Below, one piece after another: positions 17,313 to 25,266 of a stretch of 64,000 nucleotides of DNA. The DNA is from Ensifer oleiphilus (GTDB lineage: Bacteria > Pseudomonadota > Alphaproteobacteria > Rhizobiales > Rhizobiaceae). The translations under genes and the position numbers were made by a program. Under the pieces are notes generated by a model. It worked only from the letters and a program-made list of their open reading frames with translations. It ran no database searches and had not been told where the DNA came from. Position 1 is the stretch's first letter. Each line of letters starts with the position of its first letter. The stretch spans positions 62,001-126,000 of the forward strand of contig NZ_JABWDU010000007.1 in the NCBI RefSeq assembly GCF_013371465.1, given 5' to 3'.

Positions 17313-19091
17313 CTATTGGCGCACGTCGCCAGGCGCGGTCTTAGGACTGCGGAAGCATTCTGGCGATTTCGTCGAAGTACCAAAGCCTGGTTCGACATAG
17401 CTCTTTGAGCCTTGCACCAATGTTCCTCTGGTTCGATTGCGGCCCGAAAGTTTGGCCTCGTAAAGTAGCTTGTCGGCCTGTTCGTAGAGTTCAGCGAAAT
17501 CCACATCAGCATTTGTTGATGTATCCGCCACTCCCATGCTTGCAGTTACGGGGCGGCCAAGGTGTGGAACCGTGTTGGCGACGACGAGGGGAATCGCCCG
17601 GCGCCTACGATCCACCCGAGCTTGGCCATCTTCGCCACGCACAAGAAGCACGAACTCCTCGCCGCCGAGGCGGAACGCATGAACCTGCGGGTCCGCCTGG
17701 AGTGCTTCGGCCACCGCTTTCAGCACGGCATCGCCGACCACGTGGCCGTGAACATCATTGATTGACTTGAAGTGGTCCAGGTCGAGTACGGCAAGGGTGC
17801 GATAGCCCTCGGCGCGAAGCTTGTCGAAATTCTGCTCGATTGCACGCCGGTTGAGCAACCCGGTCAATGCGTCGCGTTCGGATAGGCGCTCCAGTACGTC
17901 TGCCTCGAAGCGTGCACTGTCTCGCTCGCGCTTGATCGTCATAAAGCGGTCAGCCACGCCGAGTGCGGTGAACAATGCTTCGCATAGGCACCCCGTATAG
18001 AATAGCAGCATAGCGTCATTGCTCTCTAACCATGGAACTACGCCCGTTGCCAAGCGTACCAACCCGGCCATGATCACAGGGGTATAGCCGATCGCCTGGA
18101 ACTTGGCGGCTCGACTTCCGCGCCGCAGTGCGTCGGCAACTGACAAGATGAAGATGATGACTACCGGAGCAAAAGCCGCCGTGTAGATGGTTGACTGGAT
18201 CGAACGTCCCACGAACGGAAATGCGGCGTGTGACAAGCTGAGAAACATCGCCCAGGCGGCGCAAACGAGCAGCGCCCGCCGCAGGAGAGGATGCATACGG
18301 CCGGGTTCGATGAAACTGTGGGTAAACATTGCCCCTGAAGCGACTGTAACGCCGAAGATCACCGTCGTCATCCAGCTCAATGTCATTGCCGGCGGATCGA
18401 AAAGAACCACTGCAAGCCCCGAAGAGACCAAAATAGTCAGCAGCAAAGAGATCGTGAGCAGGGAATGCCAAAGCAGGAATGGCTCGCCCAGGATCCGGTA
18501 GAAAGCCGCGTTGAAAATGACCGGTATAAACAGCATTCCAGCAAGGGTAGCCAAGAGAAGCAAGGACCGTAGATGTTCCGGGCCCATAGCAAGGTCAGAC
18601 GAGGACAGATAGGCTCTCTCGAGTGTCATCCGGTGGCTTGGTAAATCGAACGCAACAACAACTTGTCGCGTGTCGTGGGTTACGTCCGGCAGAGGGGCCT
18701 TGAAATATCCGCCAGACAGAGCGCTAAGCAGTTCACCGGCCGGCAAGGACGTCTGGCGCATCTCGCCGTCTCGGTCGATCGCCAGCAGATGCATAGCCAC
18801 GAGTGCACTACGCCTTGAAAAGAGATATCGGGGAAGGACATCGTGTGGACCGATTTCAAAACGCAGCAGCGTCCGCTCGCCATCGAGCGAATAGGTCCGG
18901 TCTCCACAGGTCCAGCGCCTGGGTGAGTTGACGACCGTGACCAAGTCGTCCGACAAACGGCTGGATGTCCAGCAAGAGCTGCGGATGTCCATCGTTTCAG
19001 ACGCGCCAACTGGTGCGATGCCCATAGATGCAAGCATCACTAAGCTCAGCACAGTCGTCGCAAGCACTTTTCGGAGGTCATTCCAGGACAT
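17313..19091 (-). CDS. Membrane-anchored diguanylate cyclase (GGDEF family)
   Basis: A 592-residue signalling enzyme expected to make cyclic di-GMP. A signal peptide or first membrane helix (residues 8-30) is followed by an extracytoplasmic domain of about 140 residues and a block of seven to eight hydrophobic segments (about 177-385), an arrangement like the 7TMR-DISM sensor class. A short coiled linker leads to the GGDEF domain (about 405-555), with LDLDHFKSINDVHGH for metal and GTP binding and an intact RLGGEEF, GGEEF at 476-480. The stretch just before it (LQADPQVHAF) has no RxxD, so the allosteric product-inhibition site appears absent. No EAL domain is present. The signal sensed is unknown. 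Confidence 0.9.
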   Translation of the reverse strand: MSWNDLRKVLATTVLSLVMLASMGIAPVGASETMDIRSSCWTSSRLSDDLVTVVNSPRRWTCGDRTYSLDGERTLLRFEIGPHDVLPRYLFSRRSALVAMHLLAIDRDGEMRQTSLPAGELLSALSGGYFKAPLPDVTHDTRQVVVAFDLPSHRMTLERAYLSSSDLAMGPEHLRSLLLLATLAGMLFIPVIFNAAFYRILGEPFLLWHSLLTISLLLTILVSSGLAVVLFDPPAMTLSWMTTVIFGVTVASGAMFTHSFIEPGRMHPLLRRALLVCAAWAMFLSLSHAAFPFVGRSIQSTIYTAAFAPVVIIFILSVADALRRGSRAAKFQAIGYTPVIMAGLVRLATGVVPWLESNDAMLLFYTGCLCEALFTALGVADRFMTIKRERDSARFEADVLERLSERDALTGLLNRRAIEQNFDKLRAEGYRTLAVLDLDHFKSINDVHGHVVGDAVLKAVAEALQADPQVHAFRLGGEEFVLLVRGEDGQARVDRRRRAIPLVVANTVPHLGRPVTASMGVADTSTNADVDFAELYEQADKLLYEAKLSGRNRTRGTLVQGSKSYVEPGFGTSTKSPECFRSPKTAPGDVRQ

Positions 19092-19248
19092 AGGTCAACG
19101 CTACATGCTCAAACATTGAGATGCGGTTACTGCCCCCAAATCCGTTGGCGCGGGGTGAAATTCCAAGGCGATGGCAAGATCGGCCGGCCGAGGTGATCGA
19201 ACGCAAACGTCTACAACAGTGCGGCTTTCTCGCTACCTACTTTGAAGA

Positions 19249-19453
19249 GCACTGGTCTCGGTCGGCCTAGGCATCGGCTTTGCACCGGAATGGACGCTGG
19301 ATCTGCCCAATCGCAATTTCAAGCGTCGAAAGGTGAGGGGTGTCGACTTCAGGATCGGGCTTGAGGTTGCGTGGTGGTCCAAGGATGACCCGACGGGCCG
19401 CCCGCGATGACTTCATCGATTTCGCCAAGTCGTTGGTAAGGGCGGGTAGGTGA
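19249..19453 (+). pseudogene. LysR-type regulator C-terminal fragment, frameshifted
   Basis: From 19249 the frame reads ALVSVGLGIGFAPEWT and continues through NFKRRKVRGVDFRIGLEVAW to a stop at 19408-19410. Shifting frame at 19406 restores DDFIDFAKSLVRAGR and a stop at 19453, exactly as in the C-terminal effector domain of LysR regulators. Upstream, degraded sequence around 19200-19248 may continue it in another frame. With at least one frameshift and no N-terminal helix-turn-helix, the gene is dead. It is the first recognisable piece of a decayed stretch reaching to about 22410. Confidence 0.7.
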
Positions 19454-19731
19454 GGGACGGTGAAATCTAACGACTCTGTTTGCCCAGCGGGAAGGGGAAG
19501 TTGCCGCATCAGGATCACGAATTCCGTCGTGACAGCTAGCTCGAAGACGTGTTGAGGCGGAGATTCTGGAGCCGCACGGCCCCGTGGGGAGGTGCGGCGA
19601 TTTATGCTCGACTTTAGGTGATCACGGAGTTCCGATTCTTTGTGTCGTGGATCTCCGAGTGGAGGGATGATACTGTGCCAGCGGGACAGATATCAGTCAC
19701 CGCGAACGTGCACATAGCAATATGAGGGCGA
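19454..19731. other. Intergenic stretch without a recognisable gene
   Basis: About 280 bases between the LysR fragment and the SulP fragment. One plus-strand frame from about 19558 reads AEILEPHGPVGR to a stop near 19670, but has no start, no Shine-Dalgarno and no family I recognise. It is probably more decayed coding DNA. Confidence 0.4.
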
Positions 19732-19736
19732 AATGA

Positions 19737-19945
19737 AGGCCCGTTGGCGATGCCGATCAACTAAATCGCTCATCGACCGTTACCCTGCGCCCGGATATGA
19801 TCGCGGGCATCACAGCAGCGGCAGTGGTGATTCCGAAGGCTATGGCCTATGCGACCGCTGCCGGCCTTCCAGTTAGCGCCGGGCTTTACGCCGCCTTTGT
19901 ACCGATGATCGTCTACGCGCTCCTCGGCACGTCGCGCGTCAAGGC
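19737..19945 (+). pseudogene. SulP-family anion permease N-terminal fragment
   Basis: The frame running through 19797 reads TLRPDMIAGITAAAVVIPK, then AMAYATAAGLPVSAGLYAAF and VPMIVYALLGTSR. This is the conserved first and second membrane segment region of SulP sulfate/bicarbonate permeases. After the SR at about 19945 the sequence leaves the family: the frame continues to 20078 but resembles nothing, and the rest of the roughly 500-residue transporter and STAS domain is missing. No proper start is seen upstream. It is therefore a truncated remnant, probably left by a deletion or recombination. Confidence 0.75.
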
Positions 19946-20224
19946 GGCCGACGACACAGCATACGCAAGGATGGACACCATCCGGTTCCCGGCCCGAGCG
20001 CCTGACATCCACATTTTTGATGCGCAAAGTTGTTCAATTGCCGGCCGAGTCCTCAAGGCACACGCGCTCGAGCGATAGTGCACTCACCACACCGGGTGGC
20101 GGGCGCGAATGGTTGCAAATGTCGTTGTCCTTGCCGTTACCGTTACCGCTTGATCGACCCGCGTGCCGTACAAGCCCTGAACTCTTTAACAAGCTCATCG
20201 TGCCTCCTTTGGCCGTGAGTAAGC

Positions 20225-20401
20225 CTATTTCGCCTCCACCTGGGGAATGTACACGGCGGCAGCCCGACTATCGTCGTTGAGAAATTCGCCTCCAACGATC
20301 AAGTAAACGGCTATCTCTGTTACCGAAATAAGCATCACACCGATCGGCAGCCCGGTTGATGCGGTTTTTTCCGGTTGCCCAAAGCTATGTCTTTTGTACA
20401 T
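20225..20401 (-). CDS. Small hypothetical membrane protein
   Basis: A 58-residue product starting MYKRHSFGQPEKTA. A polar N-terminus is followed by one hydrophobic segment (about residues 19-38, IGVMLISVTEIAVYLIVGG) and a short tail. GGGAGAACAGG before the ATG supports the start at 20401 over one seven codons upstream. It may be a genuine single-pass peptide. It sits between the SulP remnant and a lone terminator. No family is recognised. Confidence 0.4.
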   Translation of the reverse strand: MYKRHSFGQPEKTASTGLPIGVMLISVTEIAVYLIVGGEFLNDDSRAAAVYIPQVEAK

Positions 20402-20785
20402 CCTGTTCTCCCACAGTCTCATCCAATTGGTAACAGCCGCAGAGCAGCCTGCAGGAACCGAAGAGCCGCTCTGGGGCCGTCACCCATGACTTTTCTGTTC
20501 TGGGGGACTGGGCTGATTGAGAAATTTAGCGCTATGGGGGGCAGAACAATCGACATCGGACCTATGCCACGGCTGGTCAGACTGAAGTCCCAAGCCGGAA
20601 CTTTTCACCTTGTCGCGGGTGCCGGTGCGCCCCGCCGACGGATACTCACCAACCTATCCGTCGACACGCGCGTCATGCGAGATGCAGCGGATCGGAGGCG
20701 GGCAATTGAGGCGTCAAAACTCGGCGACTATTCCGCCAAAGATGGAATCGTTGTAAAAGTTATGTACTGGGTACTCATAACGATT

Positions 20786-20814
20786 GCGGCCTCCACAGCG
20801 GAGGCCGCTTTTTT
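20786..20814 (+). terminator. Strong intrinsic terminator (plus strand)
   Basis: GCGGCCTCC (20786-20794), a five-base loop and GGAGGCCGC (20800-20808) form a perfect 9-bp G/C-rich stem followed by six Ts (20809-20814). On the minus strand there is no T-run, so it serves a plus-strand transcript. No convincing plus-strand gene ends here: a short 18-codon frame from 20762 runs through the hairpin, and a longer frame from 20375 lacks coding features. It may end a small RNA or a lost gene. Confidence 0.75.
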
Positions 20815-20828
20815 GTGAAGCGACGAGC

Positions 20829-21035
20829 TTAGTAGGTCATGACGTGCTTGAGAGCATCCGCGTCCTGAATGCCGCTTTGATACAGGCCGATCAACTGGGC
20901 GGCGAGCGCATCAGCCTCTTCGCTTTCCAATGGGATTGCCTTTTGGCGTATCAATTCGGGGAAGACGGCTTCGGTTTTTTTGAAGGCATCAGGCTCTATT
21001 ATCTCTTGGCGAGATGCGGCGGTTTTGTTCATCAC
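20829..21035 (-). CDS. Small hypothetical protein
   Basis: A 68-residue acidic protein, mostly predicted alpha-helical, with RQEIIEPDAFKKTEAVFPEL and ADALAAQLIGLYQSGIQDAD. It begins at GTG 21035 or ATG 21032; GGGAG lies at a suitable distance from either. It has no membrane segment or known domain, but its composition is that of a folded protein and it is convergent with the terminator at 20786-20814. It could be a small regulator or a toxin-antitoxin-like remnant; I cannot assign a role. Confidence 0.5.
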   Translation of the reverse strand: MMNKTAASRQEIIEPDAFKKTEAVFPELIRQKAIPLESEEADALAAQLIGLYQSGIQDADALKHVMTY

Positions 21036-21400
21036 ACATAGCTCCCAACCGATAAGGAGGACATGTCAGTCCCAGCGCAGATGATTATGCGGGATGGTTG
21101 GCGCGGTGCAATCCTGAATGTGTGCGCGGGTGGGCTAGGCTCTGCCGCCGGGGAAATCAGGCGGCACCTCGACGACATGAAACGTTGGAAGACGATGGGG
21201 GATCGGCGTGGCACACGGGGTAGCCGGCATTGCGGCAATGGCGCTTGGTGTCAGCTTGGCCGAGGCGATGCGTGGCATCGTGTTCATTGTTGTTGGAAGG
21301 GCTAAGCCGATCGATTTAAGTGCGATACTTATTCCAACCAAACTCTTGCGGCCTTCCGTTCTAAAAAATGCCAGCCTTGGAGGGCCGCTTTTTCATCGGT
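21036..21400. other. Decayed stretch with a strong Shine-Dalgarno and a frameshifted small frame
   Basis: AAGGAGGAC at 21054-21062 sits directly before ATG 21063, an excellent initiation site. The frame reads MSVPAQMIMRDGWRGAIL and, after MKRWKTMG near 21195, loses protein-like character, while the frame from GTG 21208 (AHGVAGIAAMALGVSLAEAM, then RGIVFIVVG) looks coding and membrane-inserted. A single frameshift near 21200 would join them. I treat it as a broken small gene of unknown family, not as an intact one. Confidence 0.35.
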
Positions 21401-21511
21401 TCACGATGCTAAAACTATAGCCGATAGCCATGCACCCAGTGCCAGCAACAGCCACACTCTAGCGGGCTTGAAACGCCTCCTGCGGACACCTTCCCAATCG
21501 TAGGTCATCAT
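21401..21511 (-). CDS. 36-residue membrane peptide, MMxYDWxG family
   Basis: A very short gene: a charged N-terminus MMTYDWEGVRRRRFKPAR followed by one hydrophobic segment (VWLLLALGAWLSAIVLAS) and the stop. GAGAGGAGGAC immediately before the double ATG at 21509-21511 is a strong Shine-Dalgarno and fixes the start, even though the frame stays open much further upstream. The N-terminal motif is shared with the 73-residue product at 5115-5336, so this is probably a real small membrane protein of a rhizobial family. Function is unknown. Confidence 0.6.
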   Translation of the reverse strand: MMTYDWEGVRRRRFKPARVWLLLALGAWLSAIVLAS

Positions 21512-22313
21512 GTCCTCCTCTCGGTGGCGCACAATGCACAAATGTAGGCCAGAGGAAAAGCCCGTTAGGAAAGAGTTCGCGGGGATAACCAGGGGCACGA
21601 CCTCTGGTGGTGCGATACTTAGTGAAAAAGGCGATTTGGCAGTTTGTCCCCTAATGTGGAGCGCTGGCTCCCCCCGCTGCACGCAGCTCGGTGACCTTGC
21701 GATCGAGGTCGAGTTTGCGCGGTCCGAACTCCTGCGCGCCACCAAGGCCCTCGACAATCTTGCCTTTGCCAACGACGAACAGCGTGTCGCGATCGATATT
21801 GTCCCACGCGCCGTCGAGGCCCCGGTCCGCCAGATCGCGGAGACTGCCGGCGGCCAGGGCTCTATGCTGGTCTGGCAAACTTCGGGAAAAGTTTGATCTA
21901 CAATTCGGTTCGAACGCGCAGACCGGGGAGTTTGGTGATGGCCGGTTCTGATTCCCACGGAAGCCATGACTGCCGAAAAGCCGAAGCAGAGGTGGCGGCA
22001 TTGCGCGACGCCGATATGGATTTCTCAGACCTTGACAGCGAAAGGAGCTTGCCTTGGAAGGCGGGCTTCCAGTCGCGGGTCGCTAATGTCTATGCTGCGA
22101 CCAGAAAGTTGCGAACCTGCGTGAGGAGATCGGGTCTATTAATTCGGGAACGTCCCGATTGATAAAGAGGCGGCCATCCTTTCTTGAAACTACGCAGAAC
22201 AGGATCATGAGCCATCCCGCCCTGGTTCTGATCGCGACCGGCGTCATCAGATACCTCTGGGGTCCATCGAGACGACGTCGCTAGGGAACCCGAGCTGAGG
22301 GAATTGCCTGAGC
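21512..22313. other. About 800 bases of probable gene debris
   Basis: The interval 21650-21900 has high third-position G/C in frames on both strands: plus with GDLAIEVEFARSELLRATKA, minus with DNIDRDTLFVVGKGKIVEGL. I could not decide which, if either, was coding. Neither has a good start or a family I recognise. The rest, 21900-22313, shows only short frames. It lies between the 36-residue gene and the integrase fragment and is most likely decayed mobile or accessory DNA. Confidence 0.4.
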
Positions 22314-22407
22314 GTGCCGGATAACCTCTATTCTAAGGCGAAAGGACGGATCTATTGCTGGCGCGTCAAAGTGAAGAAGTATGTGCGCGGGTCGTCTCGG
22401 AGTGCCA
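22314..22407 (+). pseudogene. Phage-type tyrosine integrase, N-terminal fragment
   Basis: The frame from GTG 22314 reads VPDNLYSKAKGRIYCWRVKV followed by KKYVRGSSRSA. This matches the start of tyrosine recombinases of the phage/island type, whose N-terminal arm-binding domain begins with a PDNLY-like motif and a W-R-V strand. After about 30 codons the similarity stops and the frame ends at about 22470. The catalytic domain is absent. It suggests that an integrated element once ended or began here and supports reading 19240-22410 as a relic island. Confidence 0.55.
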
Positions 22408-22542
22408 TCATCCCGAGCATAATTCCATCATCTATCCGGCGAAAGAGGTCGGTAATCGGTTGGCGATCATAGATCATGGCCGCTGAATATACCCTATCGA
22501 ACTCCCGCGTATCGAGCGTAGCGGTACGGGACAAGTTGAAAC

Positions 22543-23991
22543 CTAAGCGGAGTGCACACTATCCAAACGCAGAATGAATTGTTGGAGTGCATCGGGAGCA
22601 AGCGCGACATGGTCTCCCGTCATTCGCATGTGCTCGGCTATTTTGGAGAACAACTCCGCAGCCAAATCTGCGCGTTCCACAACCAGGTTTGTCGTTTCCT
22701 GCGCGTCGCTTTCCAGCGCATAGAGTTCGAAGAAGATCTCATCCTTGAATAAGTCGACGATGAGCTTGTGTGATTTGCAGATGATGCATCGCGAGAAATT
22801 GCCAAGGGCTCCATTGCCGTCATACTGGATGAAGATGTCCCGGTGCTCGCGCGTCGTCCCGCCCCTCATCGCCGGCAGCAAGGAGGTCCCGGGAAGATCA
22901 GGCGGGCGTTCGATTTCCAGGAGCTCGCAGATCGTGGGAAGCACATCGATGTGGCTCACAGGCTGCTCACAGATGCCGCCCATGCCCTCCATCCCCGCAG
23001 GCAGCTTGAAGATGAGGGGTGTCCTGACGGATTCTTCATACATGCACATCTTCTGCCAGAGCCGGTGCGAGCCGAGCATCTCGCCATGATCACTCGTAAA
23101 CACGATCAGCGTTTCATCGTAGATGCCTTCGGCCTTCAGCCTGCTTACGAGTTCACCGATGCAATGATCAAGAAGTGCGACCAGACCGGCATAGACGCGC
23201 CAGATCTCCTTCCAATCGTCGCGGCTGTAGCGGGCGCCGAGGAAGCCCGGGAGGTTGTAGAGCTGCAGAGGGCTTTGGCCGGAGAACCAAACGCCGACAT
23301 TATCTGGAGGATCAAATTCACGCGCCAGCGAAAACCAAGGTTCGGGGACATCGAATGGAGGATGCGGCGCCAGGAACATCGCACTGAGGAAGAACGGGCG
23401 GGACCGATCGCGGTTCTCGATGGCGTCGAGCGCCGATCGCAGGATGTAGCCGTCGAAGAAACTGTCGAAGCCCGGCTCGTAGCACCCAGTCGCCGGTAGT
23501 GAATAGTTCCCGACTGAGGTCACGGCGCCGGAGGTCAGTTCCGGAACGATGCCGCGGAAGCGCGTGCCTCCGGGTGGCCGATGGCCCCTGGCCTGCAGAA
23601 ATGCGCCATAAGTGTCTTCAAGGGCGTTCCACTTGGTCCTGGTGCCTTCGCGTGTTTCCAGCGGTGGTTGGTACATCATGTGTTGTTTTCCCGCATGCCA
23701 CCCATCCCAGTCGGCTGACAGGAGGTCGTAAAGATTGGCGATGCCATCCGGGATGAAGCCATGTTGCCTGTCCGCCTCGACCCAGGGATTGATCAGGCAA
23801 CCGGTCGAATTGGGATAGCGTCCGGTGAAAAACGCGCCACGCGAGGGAACGCAGAGCGGGGAAGCGCAATATGCGTTCGGGAAAAAACAGCTGTCGGCCT
23901 GAAGCGCCTGCAGATGCGGCATGTAGGATGTGCCGATGAAATCGTAGCGAAGCTGGTCGGCCATGATGACGACGACGTTGGGTTTCTTCAT
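22543..23991 (-). CDS. Sulfatase (formylglycine-dependent, arylsulfatase-type)
   Basis: A 482-residue type I sulfatase that hydrolyses sulfate esters. The modification signature C47-V-P-S-R, followed by GAFFTGRYP, is intact, so C47 should be converted to formylglycine by a separate maturation enzyme that is not in this window. The N-terminal metal site is MADQLR (residues 10-15), with further ligands in FTSDHGEMLGSH. There is no signal peptide; the protein begins MKKPNVVVIMADQ, so it should act in the cytoplasm on imported substrate. It follows the LacI gene by 153 bases on the same strand and belongs to the uronate-oligosaccharide locus. It probably removes sulfate from a sugar of an algal- or glycosaminoglycan-type oligosaccharide; the exact substrate is inference. 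Confidence 0.88.
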   Translation of the reverse strand: MKKPNVVVIMADQLRYDFIGTSYMPHLQALQADSCFFPNAYCASPLCVPSRGAFFTGRYPNSTGCLINPWVEADRQHGFIPDGIANLYDLLSADWDGWHAGKQHMMYQPPLETREGTRTKWNALEDTYGAFLQARGHRPPGGTRFRGIVPELTSGAVTSVGNYSLPATGCYEPGFDSFFDGYILRSALDAIENRDRSRPFFLSAMFLAPHPPFDVPEPWFSLAREFDPPDNVGVWFSGQSPLQLYNLPGFLGARYSRDDWKEIWRVYAGLVALLDHCIGELVSRLKAEGIYDETLIVFTSDHGEMLGSHRLWQKMCMYEESVRTPLIFKLPAGMEGMGGICEQPVSHIDVLPTICELLEIERPPDLPGTSLLPAMRGGTTREHRDIFIQYDGNGALGNFSRCIICKSHKLIVDLFKDEIFFELYALESDAQETTNLVVERADLAAELFSKIAEHMRMTGDHVALAPDALQQFILRLDSVHSA

Positions 23992-24144
23992 GGAGGCATC
24001 CTCGCTGGTCTGGGGAGAAAAGATGGCATGATCGTCCGGCGCTTGCCGCGTGCTGTACGGTCAGGCGAACTCGGATATCGGCGCCGGGCAGGTGGCAGGA
24101 CAAGGACGAGCCGGCGGCGGTGACGCCGGCAAGTCTCCATGCCG

Positions 24145-25203
24145 TTAGCGGGTGGGGCGCTGTCTGGGCGGCCCGACGGTCGCCCTTTCGATTAGCTTCA
24201 CGCCCATGTTGACGCGGGTGATGCTCTCTTCGGCGTTGGCGATCCGCTTCATCAGCAGTTGAACACCGATCCGGCCAAGCTCCAGGCGATCGATGCTGAT
24301 CGTCGTCAGCGGCGGCCGGCTGTGCATGGCAATCGCTACATCGTCGAGCCCGATGATCGAATAGTCGTCGGGAACCGAAAGCCCCTGGCTCTGAAGCGCC
24401 TGCATGACGCCGAGCGCGACCACGTCCATGCTGCAGAAAAGGGCCGTTGCCTTGTCGAGCCTGCCGCTCTCGAGCGCCTGGCGTGTCGCCAGTTGCGCTT
24501 GGGTTTCCAGGAAACCCATCTTGCCGAGGTCAAGAAGATGCTTGTCCGGATCGAACTCTATTCCGGCTTCTTCCAGTGCCAGGCGGAAGCCTTCAAGACG
24601 ACGCTGCATCGACAATCGCCGTGGGAGCGTGACGTGCACGATCTCTCGGTGCCCGGCCTCAAGCAGGCGCCGCGTCGCAAGCCAGCCCGCTGACCAGTTG
24701 TCGGGCAGAACACTGTCCATGCGCATCGAGCGATCCATGCCGTTGATCAGAACCGTCGGCACGCCGCTTGCGGCGAGCCGGTCGATTGCGGCCCGGTCGT
24801 CTAGGCCGACCGCGATGACTGTGCTCGGTTCCGCGCCGCGCAGATATTCGTCGATTTCCATTGCGTTCTGTTGCGCGTCGAGCGTCAGGAGCTGCACGTC
24901 GACCTTCAGAGAGTGCGCCGCCGCCTCGTCCAGCGCGCCGCGGATCACATCCTCGTAGAACTGCGAACCGGAGTAGTACTCGGCTGGAACGATCAAGGCG
25001 GTGCTTCCGATGCCGGCCTTGTGCAGCGAACGGGCGCTGCGCCCGAGGTAGCCGAGCTCTTCGGCAAGAGCCAGGATCTTCTTGCGGCTCTCGCCGCTAA
25101 CGCCGCCGCGATTGTTCAGAACCTTCGACACGGATGCGACCGAAACGCCGGCTGCATCGGCGATGTCGCGCAGTGTCAGTGTGGCGAGTTGATCATCGGT
25201 CAT
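24145..25203 (-). CDS. LacI-family transcriptional repressor
   Basis: A 352-residue LacI/GalR regulator. The helix-turn-helix lies at residues 10-31 (LRDIADAAGVSVASVSKVLN), followed by the hinge (SRKKILALAEELGY), and the rest is a sugar-binding periplasmic-protein-like effector domain. It sits between the GH88 and sulfatase genes on the minus strand. The divergent promoter region 26458-26613 contains a perfect 15-base palindrome, the expected kind of operator for this family, so it probably represses both arms of the uronate locus until an oligosaccharide or uronate intermediate is present. Confidence 0.93.
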   Translation of the reverse strand: MTDDQLATLTLRDIADAAGVSVASVSKVLNNRGGVSGESRKKILALAEELGYLGRSARSLHKAGIGSTALIVPAEYYSGSQFYEDVIRGALDEAAAHSLKVDVQLLTLDAQQNAMEIDEYLRGAEPSTVIAVGLDDRAAIDRLAASGVPTVLINGMDRSMRMDSVLPDNWSAGWLATRRLLEAGHREIVHVTLPRRLSMQRRLEGFRLALEEAGIEFDPDKHLLDLGKMGFLETQAQLATRQALESGRLDKATALFCSMDVVALGVMQALQSQGLSVPDDYSIIGLDDVAIAMHSRPPLTTISIDRLELGRIGVQLLMKRIANAEESITRVNMGVKLIERATVGPPRQRPTR

Positions 25204-25266
25204 TGTAAGTGCACTCCATCAGATTCCTGCGCGTTTTGGGAGTCACGGCGGCGGGCATTCGTCTGC

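Noticed and set aside
19267-19518. 83-codon minus-strand frame
   Set aside because: It is antisense to the LysR C-terminal remnant, which explains its open reading.
20375-20818. 147-codon plus-strand frame ending in the strong terminator
   Set aside because: Its composition is not protein-like, it has no Shine-Dalgarno, it overlaps the small minus-strand gene at 20225-20401, and the terminator lies inside its last codons.
21651-22001. Minus-strand frame with DNIDRDTLFVVGKGKIVEGL
   Set aside because: The complementary plus-strand frame is equally plausible by codon bias and neither has a start or known family, so no gene was called.
22352-22534. 60-codon minus-strand frame (containing YDRQPITDLFRRIDDGIMLG) just after the sulfatase gene
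   Set aside because: It looks partly protein-like but starts with TTG without a ribosome site, belongs to no family I recognise and overlaps the integrase fragment; kept only as debris.
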